64,000 nt of DNA from Gammaproteobacteria bacterium (lineage in GTDB: Bacteria > Pseudomonadota > Gammaproteobacteria > JASBUN01), in contig JASBUN010000003.1 of the NCBI GenBank assembly GCA_030147845.1, positions 141,390 to 205,389 of the forward strand, read 5' to 3'. Under the pieces are notes generated by a model. The model was not told the DNA's origin and did no database searches. It was given only the letters and a program-made list of their open reading frames with translations. Below are positions 36,475 through 45,541 of this stretch, piece after piece. The position numbers were made by a program, and so were the translations under genes. Each line of letters starts with the position of its first letter. Position 1 is the first letter of the stretch.

Positions 36475-36891
36475 TCAGATCGACGTGGATTTTTCCGCCA
36501 ACCGTGCCATAAACTTGTCTGATTCGATGATAAAACGCTCGTGCCGACCGGCACCAATGGATCCATGCGGATCGTGTGCCGACACGGAAAAAACCAAACG
36601 CCGGCCGTCGACCTCGATCAGCTGTACGTCGGCGCTGATCTCGGCGCCGACGAGCGAGGCTGCGCTGTGAGTGATGTCGACCTTGGTGCCGACCGTTTGT
36701 TGTCCGTCCGCCAGGTAGGGCCGCAGCGCTTCAATACATGTCTGTTCGATAAAACCGATCATCATCGCCGTAGCCAGTATCTCGGGCATATCGCGGAAGC
36801 CAGGCCAGGAGTCGTCGACATGCGGCACGGTGTGGCGGCTATCAACGCGCATCGTTTCGGTATGCCGCAACCCAGGTTTGAGCGTACTCAT
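36475..36891 (-). CDS. FlK-like hotdog thioesterase
   Basis: This 138-residue protein resembles the fluoroacetyl-CoA thioesterase (FlK) group of hotdog enzymes. TMMIGFIEQTCIEALRPYL-type (here ATAMMIGFIEQTC) lies on the central helix, TVGTKVDITHSAASLVG gives a conserved His on the first strands, and HERFIIESDKFMARL closes the fold. It probably hydrolyses a small acyl-CoA; substrate is unknown. Its ATG at 36891 overlaps the TGA of the upstream methyltransferase (ATGA), so it belongs to the MarR operon. The fluoroacetate function itself is not implied. Confidence 0.8.
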   Translation of the reverse strand: MSTLKPGLRHTETMRVDSRHTVPHVDDSWPGFRDMPEILATAMMIGFIEQTCIEALRPYLADGQQTVGTKVDITHSAASLVGAEISADVQLIEVDGRRLVFSVSAHDPHGSIGAGRHERFIIESDKFMARLAEKSTSI

Positions 36892-37652
36892 TTTGTTACT
36901 CGTCCGGCCCGCACGGCGATTGGCCAACGCACCCGGCGGCTGTGTAGAGCATCACCCCAGAGTCTATTCATGTCATCTTCAAACGCCGTCACGAGTTTGG
37001 CTGCACCACTTTTTTGAGCTTGGCGCGTGGCCGTCCATGTGCGTACGTAACCGAGCAGCTGCTGCAGATTCCATTCGCGCTCAATGCACGACGGCGCGAT
37101 GGTAACTTCAGTGAATGGAAATTCGATTTCAGCGTAGCCGCTCTCGACGTGATGGCGTTGCGCTGGCCAGAACTCGTGCACTTGGCTCCAATAGAACTGT
37201 GTAAAACGTTCGCCGACTTCGCCTTCGAGATCCATGACACCATAGCTGATCAATGCCACAACGGCGTCCGTGACCGCGATCCGACGTACTTCGCGGTAGA
37301 ATCCCGGCAAATCAAACCAATGCGCGCATTGTGCGGCGCTGATTAGATCCATCGAATTCGGCTCGCCGCTCATGCTTTCTGCGGCTTCACAACGGTAATG
37401 AACTCGGGCGTGGTGCGGCGCGCGCGCCAGTTGTTGTGCGCTGACATCGGTGGCCGTAACCGATTCGAAGTGTGGCGCTAGCAAAATCGAGAATTGTCCG
37501 CTGCCGCAGCCGACATCCAACGCGCGGCGTCGCGCCGGCGCGAGTTCCGCCAGAGTCCGAGCGAGTTGCGCCGGATAACTCGGACGGTGCTGGGCGTAGG
37601 CGCCGGCCACCTCGGAAAAATGCCCGGCGGCGCTGTTCGGTTCAGTCGGCAT
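36888..37652 (-). CDS. Class I SAM-dependent methyltransferase
   Basis: This 254-residue protein has the SAM motif I ALDVGCGSGQFS, a motif II acidic residue in TATDVSAQQL and motif III region MDLISAAQCAHWFDLPGF. This pattern resembles the group of small methyltransferases related to trans-aconitate methyltransferase and yeast Crg1, whose members have HWFD at this place. The substrate is unknown. It overlaps MarR by 11 bases and the thioesterase by four, so the three genes form a tightly coupled operon. ATG 37652 is preferred over the in-frame TTG at 37655. Confidence 0.85.
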   Translation of the reverse strand: MPTEPNSAAGHFSEVAGAYAQHRPSYPAQLARTLAELAPARRRALDVGCGSGQFSILLAPHFESVTATDVSAQQLARAPHHARVHYRCEAAESMSGEPNSMDLISAAQCAHWFDLPGFYREVRRIAVTDAVVALISYGVMDLEGEVGERFTQFYWSQVHEFWPAQRHHVESGYAEIEFPFTEVTIAPSCIEREWNLQQLLGYVRTWTATRQAQKSGAAKLVTAFEDDMNRLWGDALHSRRVRWPIAVRAGRVTK

Positions 37653-38130
37653 CAATGGCTACGTCGTGCGCTGCCTCGGTCTCGCTTAATCGTTGTGCGA
37701 AGCTCTTTTTCTCTAACGCGGCGGCGACATCGGCCAGCACGGCTCGTAGTGGAACGCCGATTTCCGCCTCTAGCGTGGCTATGGTGCGTAAAGTGATGTG
37801 CCAACGCGGCTCCAGCTGCGCCAACAAGTCGAAACCGTGAGCGGTCAGCGACACGCTGGTCTGCCGGGCGTCTTGGCCCGTGCTGCGTGTAAGTAAGCCA
37901 TCCCGCTCCATTAGGTTGACGGTTTGACTGATCGCACCCTGGCTCAAGTGCGCACGCGCCGACAGCTCGCCAATGGTCGCCTTGCGTTGCGACAGCGCCC
38001 GCATCAATGGCGTGTAGCGCGGCCGGTAGTCCAGCCCGTGTCGCCGGTAGATTTGCTCGGCGCCGCGGTCGACCAGACCGGTCACGTGACGCAGGAGCTC
38101 GCCCAGCCCTGGCTGTTGGTACGAATTCAT
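37642..38130 (-). CDS. MarR family transcriptional regulator
   Basis: This 162-residue regulator has the winged helix-turn-helix with ATIGELSARAHLSQGAISQTVNLMERDGLLTR and the wing DARQTSVSLTAHGFDL, flanked by helices for dimerisation. It is the first gene of an operon with a methyltransferase and a thioesterase. A perfect nine-base inverted repeat just upstream of its start is a likely operator, so it probably represses its own operon and responds to a small ligand. The ligand may be related to the substrate of the two enzymes, which is inference from the arrangement. Confidence 0.9.
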   Translation of the reverse strand: MNSYQQPGLGELLRHVTGLVDRGAEQIYRRHGLDYRPRYTPLMRALSQRKATIGELSARAHLSQGAISQTVNLMERDGLLTRSTGQDARQTSVSLTAHGFDLLAQLEPRWHITLRTIATLEAEIGVPLRAVLADVAAALEKKSFAQRLSETEAAHDVAIDAD

Positions 38131-38139
38131 ATTAGCAAT

Positions 38140-38161
38140 AATATATTAGTGCTAATATATT
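38140..38161. promoter_or_regulatory. Probable MarR operator
   Basis: AATATATTA (38140-38148) and TAATATATT (38153-38161) form a perfect inverted repeat with a GTGC centre, starting nine bases upstream of the marR start codon. The length and AT-rich character fit MarR-type operators. It could also influence the divergent GFA-family gene at 38333. Confidence 0.7.
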
Positions 38162-38332
38162 GTCAACAATGGCGCTTGTTACGACGGTGGATGGTGCGCA
38201 AGGCGCGGCACGGTCGAGCTTGTATGCCTAACTTCGTTATGGGACGCTGGTTGCGGCCGCGCGATTTATGCATGCCAGGCGGCGCCGTTCGACGGTCGAT
38301 GTCGGTTCGGCGCAAGCATGGGAGGGTAGGTG

Positions 38333-38737
38333 ATGTATACGGGTGGCTGTCTTTGCGGCGCGATCCGGTTCGAGATTCTCGGCCCCATTCGCAACGTCAT
38401 TCACTGTCATTGCTCCATGTGCCGCAAGGCCCAGGGTGGCGCCTTCGCGACCAACGGCATCGTCCGCGCGACCGACTTTCGTTTACTGTCGGGGGCCGAA
38501 AATCTAAACGGCTACGAGGCTACTCCGGGCGAGGTGCGATATTTCTGCCGCGTTTGCGGCTCACCCGTCATGAGCCGCAGTGATGAGCGACCAGACCAAA
38601 TTCGGCTGCGGCTCGGCAGCATCGAATCTGACATCCAGGAACGTCCCGGTGCGCACGTATTTGTCTCGTCCAGAGCGAATTGGGATGTCATTTGCGATTC
38701 GTTACCGCAGTACGATAGCTATGAACCGGATCGTTGA
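38333..38737 (+). CDS. GFA family protein (formaldehyde-activating-like zinc protein)
   Basis: This 134-residue protein has the GFA zinc motifs: GGCLCGAIRFE, CHCSMCRKAQG and YFCRVCGSPV, giving the usual pairs of Cys and His/Cys ligands. The family includes glutathione-dependent formaldehyde-activating enzyme and CENP-V, but most bacterial members have no known substrate. The ATG at 38333 follows GGGAGGGTAGG; an in-frame GTG at 38330 could also be used. It is divergent from the marR operon, with about 200 bases between. Confidence 0.85.
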   Translation: MYTGGCLCGAIRFEILGPIRNVIHCHCSMCRKAQGGAFATNGIVRATDFRLLSGAENLNGYEATPGEVRYFCRVCGSPVMSRSDERPDQIRLRLGSIESDIQERPGAHVFVSSRANWDVICDSLPQYDSYEPDR

Positions 38738-38797
38738 TCTGCTATTTAGATGGCGCGGAGGCGTACTCGCCGTAGGGCAAGTGTTGTGTCGAATTTG

Positions 38798-39232
38798 CTA
38801 AGCGTTCGTCAGCAGGCGCTGTAGACAAATCGCATAGACCTCCTGGTCAGGCGCCGTGCCATTGTGCTGAGCTTCCCATAAAACTTTGCCTAGGCATTCC
38901 ATCATTTGATGTTCCGCGGCGTGTCGATCTTGCAGCCGTTGCGTCAGCTGCCCGTAGACTTGCGCTACGGTTGGCGCGTGCGCAGCGCTGATTTGTTCGT
39001 GCAGGGCGATATGCATGCCCATATGTAAGAACGGATTGGACTTGCCGTCCTCGCCGTCGTAGTCGCGGTCGAGCGCCACATGCTCGTCTTCGAGCAAATC
39101 ATGGTACTCGGGGTGCATGGCAATGACGTCTGCAATCGTGCCCTCGGTCGGCGATAACGGTTTGCGCAGGCGATAGCGGCGCCAGACGTCGCGAAAAAGG
39201 CTGCGTATTTGATCACGTTCTGGAGCGGACAT
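38798..39232 (-). CDS. DUF1841 family protein
   Basis: This 144-residue protein matches the DUF1841 family, common in beta- and gammaproteobacteria, with SLFRDVWRRYRLRKPLSPTEG, VIAMHPEYHDLLED and NPFLHMGMHIALHEQI, a His-rich helix that could bind metal. The function is unknown. I use ATG 39232; the frame is open further to 39514 but that part runs through the 3' end of nth. It follows nth on the same strand, an arrangement seen in related genomes from memory. Confidence 0.85.
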   Translation of the reverse strand: MSAPERDQIRSLFRDVWRRYRLRKPLSPTEGTIADVIAMHPEYHDLLEDEHVALDRDYDGEDGKSNPFLHMGMHIALHEQISAAHAPTVAQVYGQLTQRLQDRHAAEHQMMECLGKVLWEAQHNGTAPDQEVYAICLQRLLTNA

Positions 39233-39341
39233 AGTGGGTTTTCTTCGGGCCGTGGGTGGCATGACCGGTGCGCCGAGCGGGCGTGGCGCCGCCATCAGTC
39301 GACGGACGCCGGCGGCAAACCGTACGCTTGCCGTAGCACTT

Positions 39342-39977
39342 TCAGGTTTCCGTTTTGTGTTTGTAGTCGCACAAATCTTCAATAACGCATGAGCCACAGC
39401 GCGGCTTGCGTGCGATACAGGTGTAGCGGCCGAGCAATATGAGCCAGTGGTGGGCATCATGCAAAAATTCCTTCGGCACCACCTTGAGCAGCTTTTGCTC
39501 GACTTCCACGACATTCTTTCCGGGCGCTATGCCGGTGCGATTGGCGACACGGAAAATGTGCGTATCGACGGCAATAGTCGGCTGACCAAAGGCGGTGTTG
39601 AGCACCACGTTGGCGGTCTTGCGGCCGACGCCGGGCAGCGCTTCCAGCGCAGTACGTTCCTGCGGCACCTGACCCTGGTGCCGCTCACATAGAATTTCGC
39701 AGGTCTTGATGACGTTTTTCGCTTTGGTGTTAAACAGGCCGATGGTCTGGATATGTTTTTTCAAGCCGGCCTCGCCTAGTTCAAGCATCGCTTGGGGCGT
39801 TTTGATCTGTTCGAATAATGCCGCCGTGGCCTTGTTGACACCGGCGTCGGTAGACTGCGCCGAAAGCATCACTGCGATCAGCAATTGGAATGCATTGCCA
39901 TAGTGCAGTTCGGTTGTCGGCTCAGGGTTTTCCGTCTGCAGCCGCCGGAAAATTTCATGGCGCTTGATCTTATTCAT
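39342..39977 (-). CDS. nth: Endonuclease III
   Basis: This 211-residue DNA glycosylase/AP lyase removes oxidised pyrimidines. It has the helix-hairpin-helix EALPGVGRKTANVVLN with the catalytic Lys, the catalytic Asp in VDTHIFRV and the C-terminal [4Fe-4S] loop C-x6-C-x2-C-x5-C in CIARKPRCGSC and VIEDLC. It follows rnfE on the same strand after about 60 bases, the classic rsx/rnf-nth order of gammaproteobacteria. Confidence 0.97.
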   Translation of the reverse strand: MNKIKRHEIFRRLQTENPEPTTELHYGNAFQLLIAVMLSAQSTDAGVNKATAALFEQIKTPQAMLELGEAGLKKHIQTIGLFNTKAKNVIKTCEILCERHQGQVPQERTALEALPGVGRKTANVVLNTAFGQPTIAVDTHIFRVANRTGIAPGKNVVEVEQKLLKVVPKEFLHDAHHWLILLGRYTCIARKPRCGSCVIEDLCDYKHKTET

Positions 39978-40039
39978 GTAGGTGTGCGCATCCAGCCATC
40001 TTGCGTCAGTCGAGCCGCGGCCGTCGCCGTGTGTTGGCG

Positions 40040-40732
40040 TTAGCCCGTGCTCAGCGGCGCGGTGACGGCGATCTCAGGTCTTTCCGCGACTCGGCGCGCG
40101 GCCCGACGATCGAACAGATTTTTCAGTGCAATCAACAGGCCCAGGCCGAGAAAGGCGCCCGGCGGCAGGATCGCCAACAAAAAGCCGTCGTAGTTGTGTA
40201 TCAAGGTGATGGTCAGCCCGCGCGCGGCCTCACCAAACATGAGGTAGGCCTTGGAAAATAACGTACCCGCACCAATTGCTTCGCGCATGCTGCCGAGTAC
40301 GGTGAGCACGATGGTAAATCCAAGTCCGATGGTCAGTCCATCGACGAATGAGCGCACTGGATTGTTTTTCGAGGCAAAGGCTTCGGCACGACCGATGATC
40401 GAGCAATTGGTTACGATCAGCGGCACGAAAATGCCCAGCACGTTATACAAGCCGTGGAAGTAGGCATTCATCGCCAGTTGTACCGCCGTGACGATGGAAG
40501 CGATCACCAGCACGAATACCGGTATGCGTATCTCGCTGCGCACCACGTTGCGGATCAGCGAGACGGTGACATTCGACATGATCAACACCACCGTGGTCGC
40601 CAAGCCCATACCCAGGCCGTTGACGGTCGATGTGGTCACCGCCAGCAGCGGACACAGGCCGAGCAATTGCACCAGGGCGGTGTTGTTGTGCCATAAGCCA
40701 TCCATCGCCACTTTGCCGATGCTGGTGTCCAT
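40040..40732 (-). CDS. rnfE: Rnf electron transport complex subunit E
   Basis: This 230-residue inner-membrane subunit has six or so hydrophobic helices, the conserved [25 protein letters not shown] opening and the cysteine-containing segment [20 protein letters not shown]. RnfA and RnfE are related and together hold a [2Fe-2S] cluster in the membrane via such Cys motifs. I set the start at ATG 40732, where the MDTSIGKV beginning is natural; longer frames upstream overlap rnfG. It is the last rnf gene before nth. Confidence 0.93.
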   Translation of the reverse strand: MDTSIGKVAMDGLWHNNTALVQLLGLCPLLAVTTSTVNGLGMGLATTVVLIMSNVTVSLIRNVVRSEIRIPVFVLVIASIVTAVQLAMNAYFHGLYNVLGIFVPLIVTNCSIIGRAEAFASKNNPVRSFVDGLTIGLGFTIVLTVLGSMREAIGAGTLFSKAYLMFGEAARGLTITLIHNYDGFLLAILPPGAFLGLGLLIALKNLFDRRAARRVAERPEIAVTAPLSTG

Positions 40733-40751
40733 ATACTTGACCCTTTTTGCT

Positions 40752-41417
40752 CTAGTGGGATGTGCCGGTCGGTGCGCTGGGCGCGGTTTTACTGGCAAAT
40801 AACGCGGCACGGTGATCGCGGTAGTATAACAGAGCGTCGCGTACTGCTTTAACAACCGCCCGTGGGGTAATGGTAGCGCCGGTGAATTGGTCGAAGATGC
40901 CACCGTCCTTCTTTACCGCCCAGCCGCTGCCGGCCGGGTTGCTAAGCGACTTGCCGCCGAAGCCGAGTATCCAGTTCGAGCGGTCGACCTCGATACCATC
41001 GCCGAGCCCCGGCGTCTCATTCTCGGCGATGGCGCGGACACCGGCCAGCGTGCCGTTATAGAAAATGCCGACCAGCAATTTGATGGCGCCGTTGTAGCCG
41101 CCCGGTGCGATTACGGTGAACGCCACCGCGGTCGGCTTGCCGTCTTTGCGCGCGCGGTAGGCGGTAACCGGCTGCTGTGTGCCGAGCAAAGGCGAAGCCG
41201 GGACTTCGATCGTGTCGGCGAACATATCGTTGTCGTGGGCGCTGCCGGGAATGATGGCGTGGATGCTGCGCAACAAGGCGGCGCGCTCATTTTCGGCGAT
41301 ACGCGCCTTGGTATGTTCGTAGGTGTAGGAAACCAGCGCCGTACCGACGACCGCGAACAGCGCCAGGATCACGGTCGCCCAAACGATATTGCGCATCATG
41401 GCGGCGTTATTTTTCAT
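40752..41417 (-). CDS. rnfG: Rnf electron transport complex subunit G
   Basis: This 221-residue subunit has one N-terminal transmembrane helix ([20 protein letters not shown]) and a periplasmic FMN-binding domain. The threonine that covalently holds FMN lies in [15 protein letters not shown], which fits the S/T-G-A-T consensus. [18 protein letters not shown] is also family-typical. The start at 41417 overlaps rnfD by 11 bases; ATG at 41399 is an alternative. It transfers electrons in the Rnf complex. Confidence 0.93.
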   Translation of the reverse strand: MKNNAAMMRNIVWATVILALFAVVGTALVSYTYEHTKARIAENERAALLRSIHAIIPGSAHDNDMFADTIEVPASPLLGTQQPVTAYRARKDGKPTAVAFTVIAPGGYNGAIKLLVGIFYNGTLAGVRAIAENETPGLGDGIEVDRSNWILGFGGKSLSNPAGSGWAVKKDGGIFDQFTGATITPRAVVKAVRDALLYYRDHRAALFASKTAPSAPTGTSH

Positions 41418-42435
41418 GCTCGCCGAATACGCGCGGGCGCGTGTAATAGTCAATCGTCGGCGCCGCCATGTTCATCAGTAATACGGCGAAGGCGATGCCA
41501 TCCGGATAGCCGCCCCAGCTTCGGATGATGTAGACCAGGACGCCAATGCCGGCGCCGTAGATGATGCGGCCGCGTTCGGTGGTACTGGCTGTGATCGGAT
41601 CGGTGGCGATGAAAAAGGCGCCCAGCATGGTGCCGCCACTGAACAAATGGAATAGCGGTGACGCGTGGCTGTCCGGGTCGATGGCGTAGAAGATCAGCGC
41701 CATAACGGCCAAGCTGCTCAACATGCCGACCGGAATATGCCACCGAATGACGCCACGATACAGCATCCAGATGCCGCCGAGCAGGAATGCAGCGCCGATC
41801 CATTCCCAGCCGACGCCGGCGATGTGTCCGAATACCGGGCTGTTCCATATCTCGGTCACCGTGCGATGCAAACCGAGTTGTGTCTTGAGCGTATCCAGTG
41901 GGGTGGCCGAGGTCAGGGCGTCAAGTTTGAGGCCCGCGGGCACGCTGCCGCCGAGTTGCAGTTGCAATGTCTGCGCGAGACTTAGGTGTCCGCCGCTGTG
42001 GGGAATCAACCACTGGGTCATCTGGCGTGGGAATGAAATCAGGGCGACGACGTAGCCGATCATGGCCGGATTGAATGGATTGTAGCCCAGACCGCCGTAG
42101 AGCTGCTTGGCAACCACGATGGCGAATACCGTGGCGACGACGGTCAACCACCACGGCGCCAGTGACGGCAACGACACACCGAGCAACACTGCCGTGACCA
42201 GCGCGCTACCGTCTTTCAAGGCAGCGGCGATCGGACGCCGGCGCAGGGCGAGGATGGCGGCTTCCGCGGCGAGTGCGGCGGCACCGGCGAGCACGATGTT
42301 GACCACGACGCCCCAGCCGAAAAATGCGAAGCACGCCGCGACGCCGGGAATCAGTGCGTACAGAACACGGCGCATGATCAGCGCCACATCCGTTTCGGTC
42401 GCTACGTGCGGAGAGTTCGATCGGCTGAAAAACAT
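41407..42435 (-). CDS. rnfD: Rnf electron transport complex subunit D
   Basis: This 342-residue membrane subunit has about nine hydrophobic helices with GLGYNPFNPAMIGYVVALISFP, the covalent FMN site region LTSATPLDTLK and GGTMLGAFFIATDPITASTTERGRIIYGAGIG. These are characteristic of RnfD/NqrB proteins, the likely ion-translocating core. It overlaps rnfG by 11 bases and lies 84 bases after rnfC. Confidence 0.94.
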   Translation of the reverse strand: MFFSRSNSPHVATETDVALIMRRVLYALIPGVAACFAFFGWGVVVNIVLAGAAALAAEAAILALRRRPIAAALKDGSALVTAVLLGVSLPSLAPWWLTVVATVFAIVVAKQLYGGLGYNPFNPAMIGYVVALISFPRQMTQWLIPHSGGHLSLAQTLQLQLGGSVPAGLKLDALTSATPLDTLKTQLGLHRTVTEIWNSPVFGHIAGVGWEWIGAAFLLGGIWMLYRGVIRWHIPVGMLSSLAVMALIFYAIDPDSHASPLFHLFSGGTMLGAFFIATDPITASTTERGRIIYGAGIGVLVYIIRSWGGYPDGIAFAVLLMNMAAPTIDYYTRPRVFGEHEK

Positions 42436-42519
42436 GTCATGTTCTTGTGTGGCGTTAGCGCGCTTATTGTCCGATTAGCCGGCGTCATTGTCGATGGTGG
42501 TGCTTGTACCGGCGTCCAC

Positions 42520-44139
42520 CTAACGACTTTGCGATGGATCGACCGGCCCGGTAGGGTGTTCTTCATCCTTACTCCGGTCGGGCCGGGCTTCAGGGGCGTT
42601 CGCGGCTCCGAGCTGCTTCTCTTTAACGCGCTGTAGAGCTGCCTGAATGGCGGCCTTCTGGCGTGCGTCCTGGTTCCCACCACTGTTGAGCGCTGCTTTC
42701 TTTTGCTGCATGCGTGCGTCACGCTCGGCTTTGTCCCGCTGCTGGCGCTGTAAGCGGAATTCGTGCCGCTGACGCGCGAGATCCGCTTTGCGCTTATCGC
42801 GTTCTTGCGCCCAAATTTCGGTTTTCGCGTAGCGGTAATATTGCACCAGAGGTATGTGGCTGGGGCACACGTAGGCGCAGCAGCCGCATTCTATGCAATC
42901 AAACAGGCGGTAGTCCTGTACTTTGTCGAATTCCTTAGCGCGGCTGTGCCAGTATAGCTGCTGTGGCAGCAGCAAGGCTGGACAAACCTCGGCACAGGCT
43001 CCGCAACGGATGCACGGCAACGCCGGAGGCGGATCGGGTGCTTCGGCGGCGGCGGCGACCAAAATGCAGTTGCTGGTCTTGACGATCGGCACGGCGTCAT
43101 TGTCGAGCGTAAAACCCATCATCGGGCCACCCATAATCAGGCGTTTGGCGTCGTCGGTATAACCGCCGCAGGCGGCTATTACCGCGCTGACCGGTGTGCC
43201 CACCAATACGTCGAGATTGCACGGTGTGCGCACGCCGGCACCGGCAACAGTGACGACGCGCGACAGCAACGGCCGCCCTTGGTTGAGCGCGGCGTCGACA
43301 GCAACTGCGGTGGCGACGTTGTGACAGATCACGCCAATCTCCAACGGTAGCCCGCCACTCGGCACTTCCTTGCCGGTGAGCACTTTGATGAGTTGTTTTT
43401 CGCCGCCGGCCGGGTAAATCGTTGGTACCGGCACGATCTCGATGCCGGTGTCGCTACACTGTCGTATGGCTTGAGCGAGTGCGGCGAACGCCTCCGGTTT
43501 GTTGTCCTCTATACCAATCAGGCAGCGTTTTGCCAACAATGCGTGACGCATGATTTGCGCGCCGCGCACGATCGCGTCGGCGCGTTCGCGCATGAGCATG
43601 TCATCACAGGCGATATACGGCTCGCATTCGGCGCCATTCAGGATGAGCGTATCGACGCCGTGCGCGCTCGCCGGGTTTAGCTTGATGAAGGCCGGAAAGC
43701 CGGCGCCGCCAAGCCCGACGATGCCGGCCTCGCGAATGCGATTGCGCAGCGCGCTCGGATCGAGCGACTGGTAGTCCGGGCAGGCTTGCACGGGCGTCCA
43801 TTCGTCGCGCCCATCGGTATCGATGACGATGCACGTGGCGGACATACCGGACGGGTGCGGGATAGGACGTTCCGCAATCTCGACCACCGTGCCGGAGCTG
43901 GGGGCGTGTATCGGTGCGCTGACGTAGCCCACGGCGCGGCCGATGACCTGTCCCTTTAATACGTGTGCCCCGATTTCGACACCGACTTCCGCAGACGTTC
44001 CAATATGCTGCTGCAAGGGTATGATCAAACGTGTCGGCAGTGGCATCGAAGCGATTGGCGCGTGTGTGGATTGCGCCTTGTTCGGCGCTAGATGCAGGCC
44101 GCCATGAAAGCGCCAGAGTTGTGGAGTATGGTTGGTCAT
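42520..44139 (-). CDS. rnfC: Rnf electron transport complex subunit C
   Basis: This 539-residue subunit is the NADH-oxidising peripheral component. It begins with the RnfC barrel-sandwich region (WRFHGGLHLAPNKAQS, HIGTSAEVGVEIG), has the flavin/NADH-binding GLGGAGFPAFIKLNPA and INGAECEPYI-type segment (LILNGAECEPYIACDD), then two [4Fe-4S] ferredoxin motifs, CIRCGACAEVCP and CIECGCCAYVCP. A charged, Lys/Arg/Gln-rich C-terminal tail of about 75 residues follows, shorter than the long repeats in E. coli RsxC. It starts 49 bases downstream of the rnfB stop. Confidence 0.95.
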   Translation of the reverse strand: MTNHTPQLWRFHGGLHLAPNKAQSTHAPIASMPLPTRLIIPLQQHIGTSAEVGVEIGAHVLKGQVIGRAVGYVSAPIHAPSSGTVVEIAERPIPHPSGMSATCIVIDTDGRDEWTPVQACPDYQSLDPSALRNRIREAGIVGLGGAGFPAFIKLNPASAHGVDTLILNGAECEPYIACDDMLMRERADAIVRGAQIMRHALLAKRCLIGIEDNKPEAFAALAQAIRQCSDTGIEIVPVPTIYPAGGEKQLIKVLTGKEVPSGGLPLEIGVICHNVATAVAVDAALNQGRPLLSRVVTVAGAGVRTPCNLDVLVGTPVSAVIAACGGYTDDAKRLIMGGPMMGFTLDNDAVPIVKTSNCILVAAAAEAPDPPPALPCIRCGACAEVCPALLLPQQLYWHSRAKEFDKVQDYRLFDCIECGCCAYVCPSHIPLVQYYRYAKTEIWAQERDKRKADLARQRHEFRLQRQQRDKAERDARMQQKKAALNSGGNQDARQKAAIQAALQRVKEKQLGAANAPEARPDRSKDEEHPTGPVDPSQSR

Positions 44140-44188
44140 TTTCTGTATGGAAGGCGGTTACCGCTGCAGCTGGGTCGGTAAATTCGGG

Positions 44189-44758
44189 TCAGCCGGTCGA
44201 GGTGCTGACACGATCGGCCGCCTCCGATTTTGGCGGTGTCTCCGGAAATGGCCACTTCCAGTTGGCAAGATCTTCCTCTACCGGGATCATGTCGATGCAT
44301 TCCACCGGGCACGGCGGTACGCATAGTTTGCAGCCAGTGCACTCGAGCTCGATCACCGTGTGCATGTGTTTGGCGGCGCCGACGATGGCGTCGACCGGGC
44401 ACGCCTGAATACAAAGGGTGCAGCCAATGCAGGTATCCTCATCAATGAGCGCGACCATCGGACCTTGCTCCTCGACTTCCAGGGGCTTCGGGTCGAGGCC
44501 CAATAGATCGGCCAGCGCGACGACGGTGTTGTCACCGCCGGGCGCGCAGCGATTGATGTCCACTTCGCCGCGGGCGATTGCCTCCGCGTACGGTCGGCAG
44601 CCGGGGTAGCCGCACTGACCGCACTGCGTTTGTGGCAACAGCGCATCGATTTTTTCCATCACCGGATCGCCTTCCACACGAAAGCGTATGGAGGCATAGC
44701 CGAGTAGCAGCCCGAAAGCGGCGGCCAGGAGGGTGATGGCGAGAATGGCGCTAAGCAT
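44189..44758 (-). CDS. rnfB: Rnf electron transport complex subunit B
   Basis: This 189-residue subunit has an N-terminal membrane helix, then a [4Fe-4S] domain with [21 protein letters not shown], and two ferredoxin-type clusters, [12 protein letters not shown] and [12 protein letters not shown]. It passes electrons between ferredoxin and the membrane part of the complex. The gap to rnfA upstream is 113 bases, unusually long for this operon, without any separate feature that I can support. Confidence 0.95.
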   Translation of the reverse strand: MLSAILAITLLAAAFGLLLGYASIRFRVEGDPVMEKIDALLPQTQCGQCGYPGCRPYAEAIARGEVDINRCAPGGDNTVVALADLLGLDPKPLEVEEQGPMVALIDEDTCIGCTLCIQACPVDAIVGAAKHMHTVIELECTGCKLCVPPCPVECIDMIPVEEDLANWKWPFPETPPKSEAADRVSTSTG

Positions 44759-44871
44759 AACGTTATCGTGTCAGGCCGTTTGACAAACACGGCGTTGGTC
44801 GCGAGCGGCGCAGTATTCGCGGCCGCGGCGTATTGCGCCGCTATGTTCCATGCCGGTCCGCCGCGCGAAGT

Positions 44872-45453
44872 TCAACCTTTGACCAAGCCCGAGAAGCCCA
44901 TGAACGCCAGCGACATCAGGCCGGCGGTGATCAGGGCTATGGCGTTGCCCCTGAACACTTCGGGGACATCGGCGCTGGTGATGCGCTCGCGCACCGCGGC
45001 GAACAGCACTAGCACCAGCGAAAAACCTACCGCTGCGCCAAAACCGTAAATAGCTGACTCGACAAAGCCATGCCGTTGTTGCGTGTTGAGCAATGCCACA
45101 CCCAAGACCGCGCAATTGGTGGTAATCAGCGGCAAAAAAATACCCAACACCTGATACAGCATAGGGCTGGTCTTGTGCACCACCATTTCTGTGAACTGTA
45201 CGACTACGGCGATGACCAAAATGAACGTAATGGTCTGCAGGTACTCAAGACCGAGCGGCGCGAGTAGATATTGGTTGGCCAAATAGCTGCATATTGATGA
45301 CAGCGTCAGCACGAACGTGGTCGCCAACCCCATGCCGACCGCGGTTTCCAGTTTTCGCGACACGCCCATGAATGGGCACAGGCCAAGAAACTTCACTAAG
45401 ACGAAGTTATTGACCAGTATCGTGCTGACCAGAATGAGCGCGTACTTTTCCAC
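44872..45453 (-). CDS. rnfA: Rnf electron transport complex subunit A
   Basis: This 193-residue integral membrane subunit has six hydrophobic helices, [28 protein letters not shown] and [19 protein letters not shown], with the Cys residues shared by RnfA and RnfE. It is the first gene of the rnfABCDGE-nth operon, 88 bases downstream of metG on the same strand. The ion moved (sodium or proton) cannot be read from sequence. Confidence 0.95.
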   Translation of the reverse strand: MEKYALILVSTILVNNFVLVKFLGLCPFMGVSRKLETAVGMGLATTFVLTLSSICSYLANQYLLAPLGLEYLQTITFILVIAVVVQFTEMVVHKTSPMLYQVLGIFLPLITTNCAVLGVALLNTQQRHGFVESAIYGFGAAVGFSLVLVLFAAVRERITSADVPEVFRGNAIALITAGLMSLAFMGFSGLVKG

Positions 45454-45541
45454 TTGTAGTAAATTCCGAGTGCCGTGTTGTGGGCACTATACCACAGCGG
45501 CTGTGCTCGGCTGCCGCCGCCACCGCTTCGCACAACCGACG

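Noticed and set aside
35853..36670. Several open frames in the repeat tract, including near-identical 60-70 residue repeats
   Set aside because: They arise because the 256-base unit is duplicated; no ribosome-binding site, and the frames cross non-coding palindromes.
39233..39514. N-terminal extension of the DUF1841 protein
   Set aside because: It runs through the 3' end of nth and has no conservation; ATG 39232 starts the conserved part.
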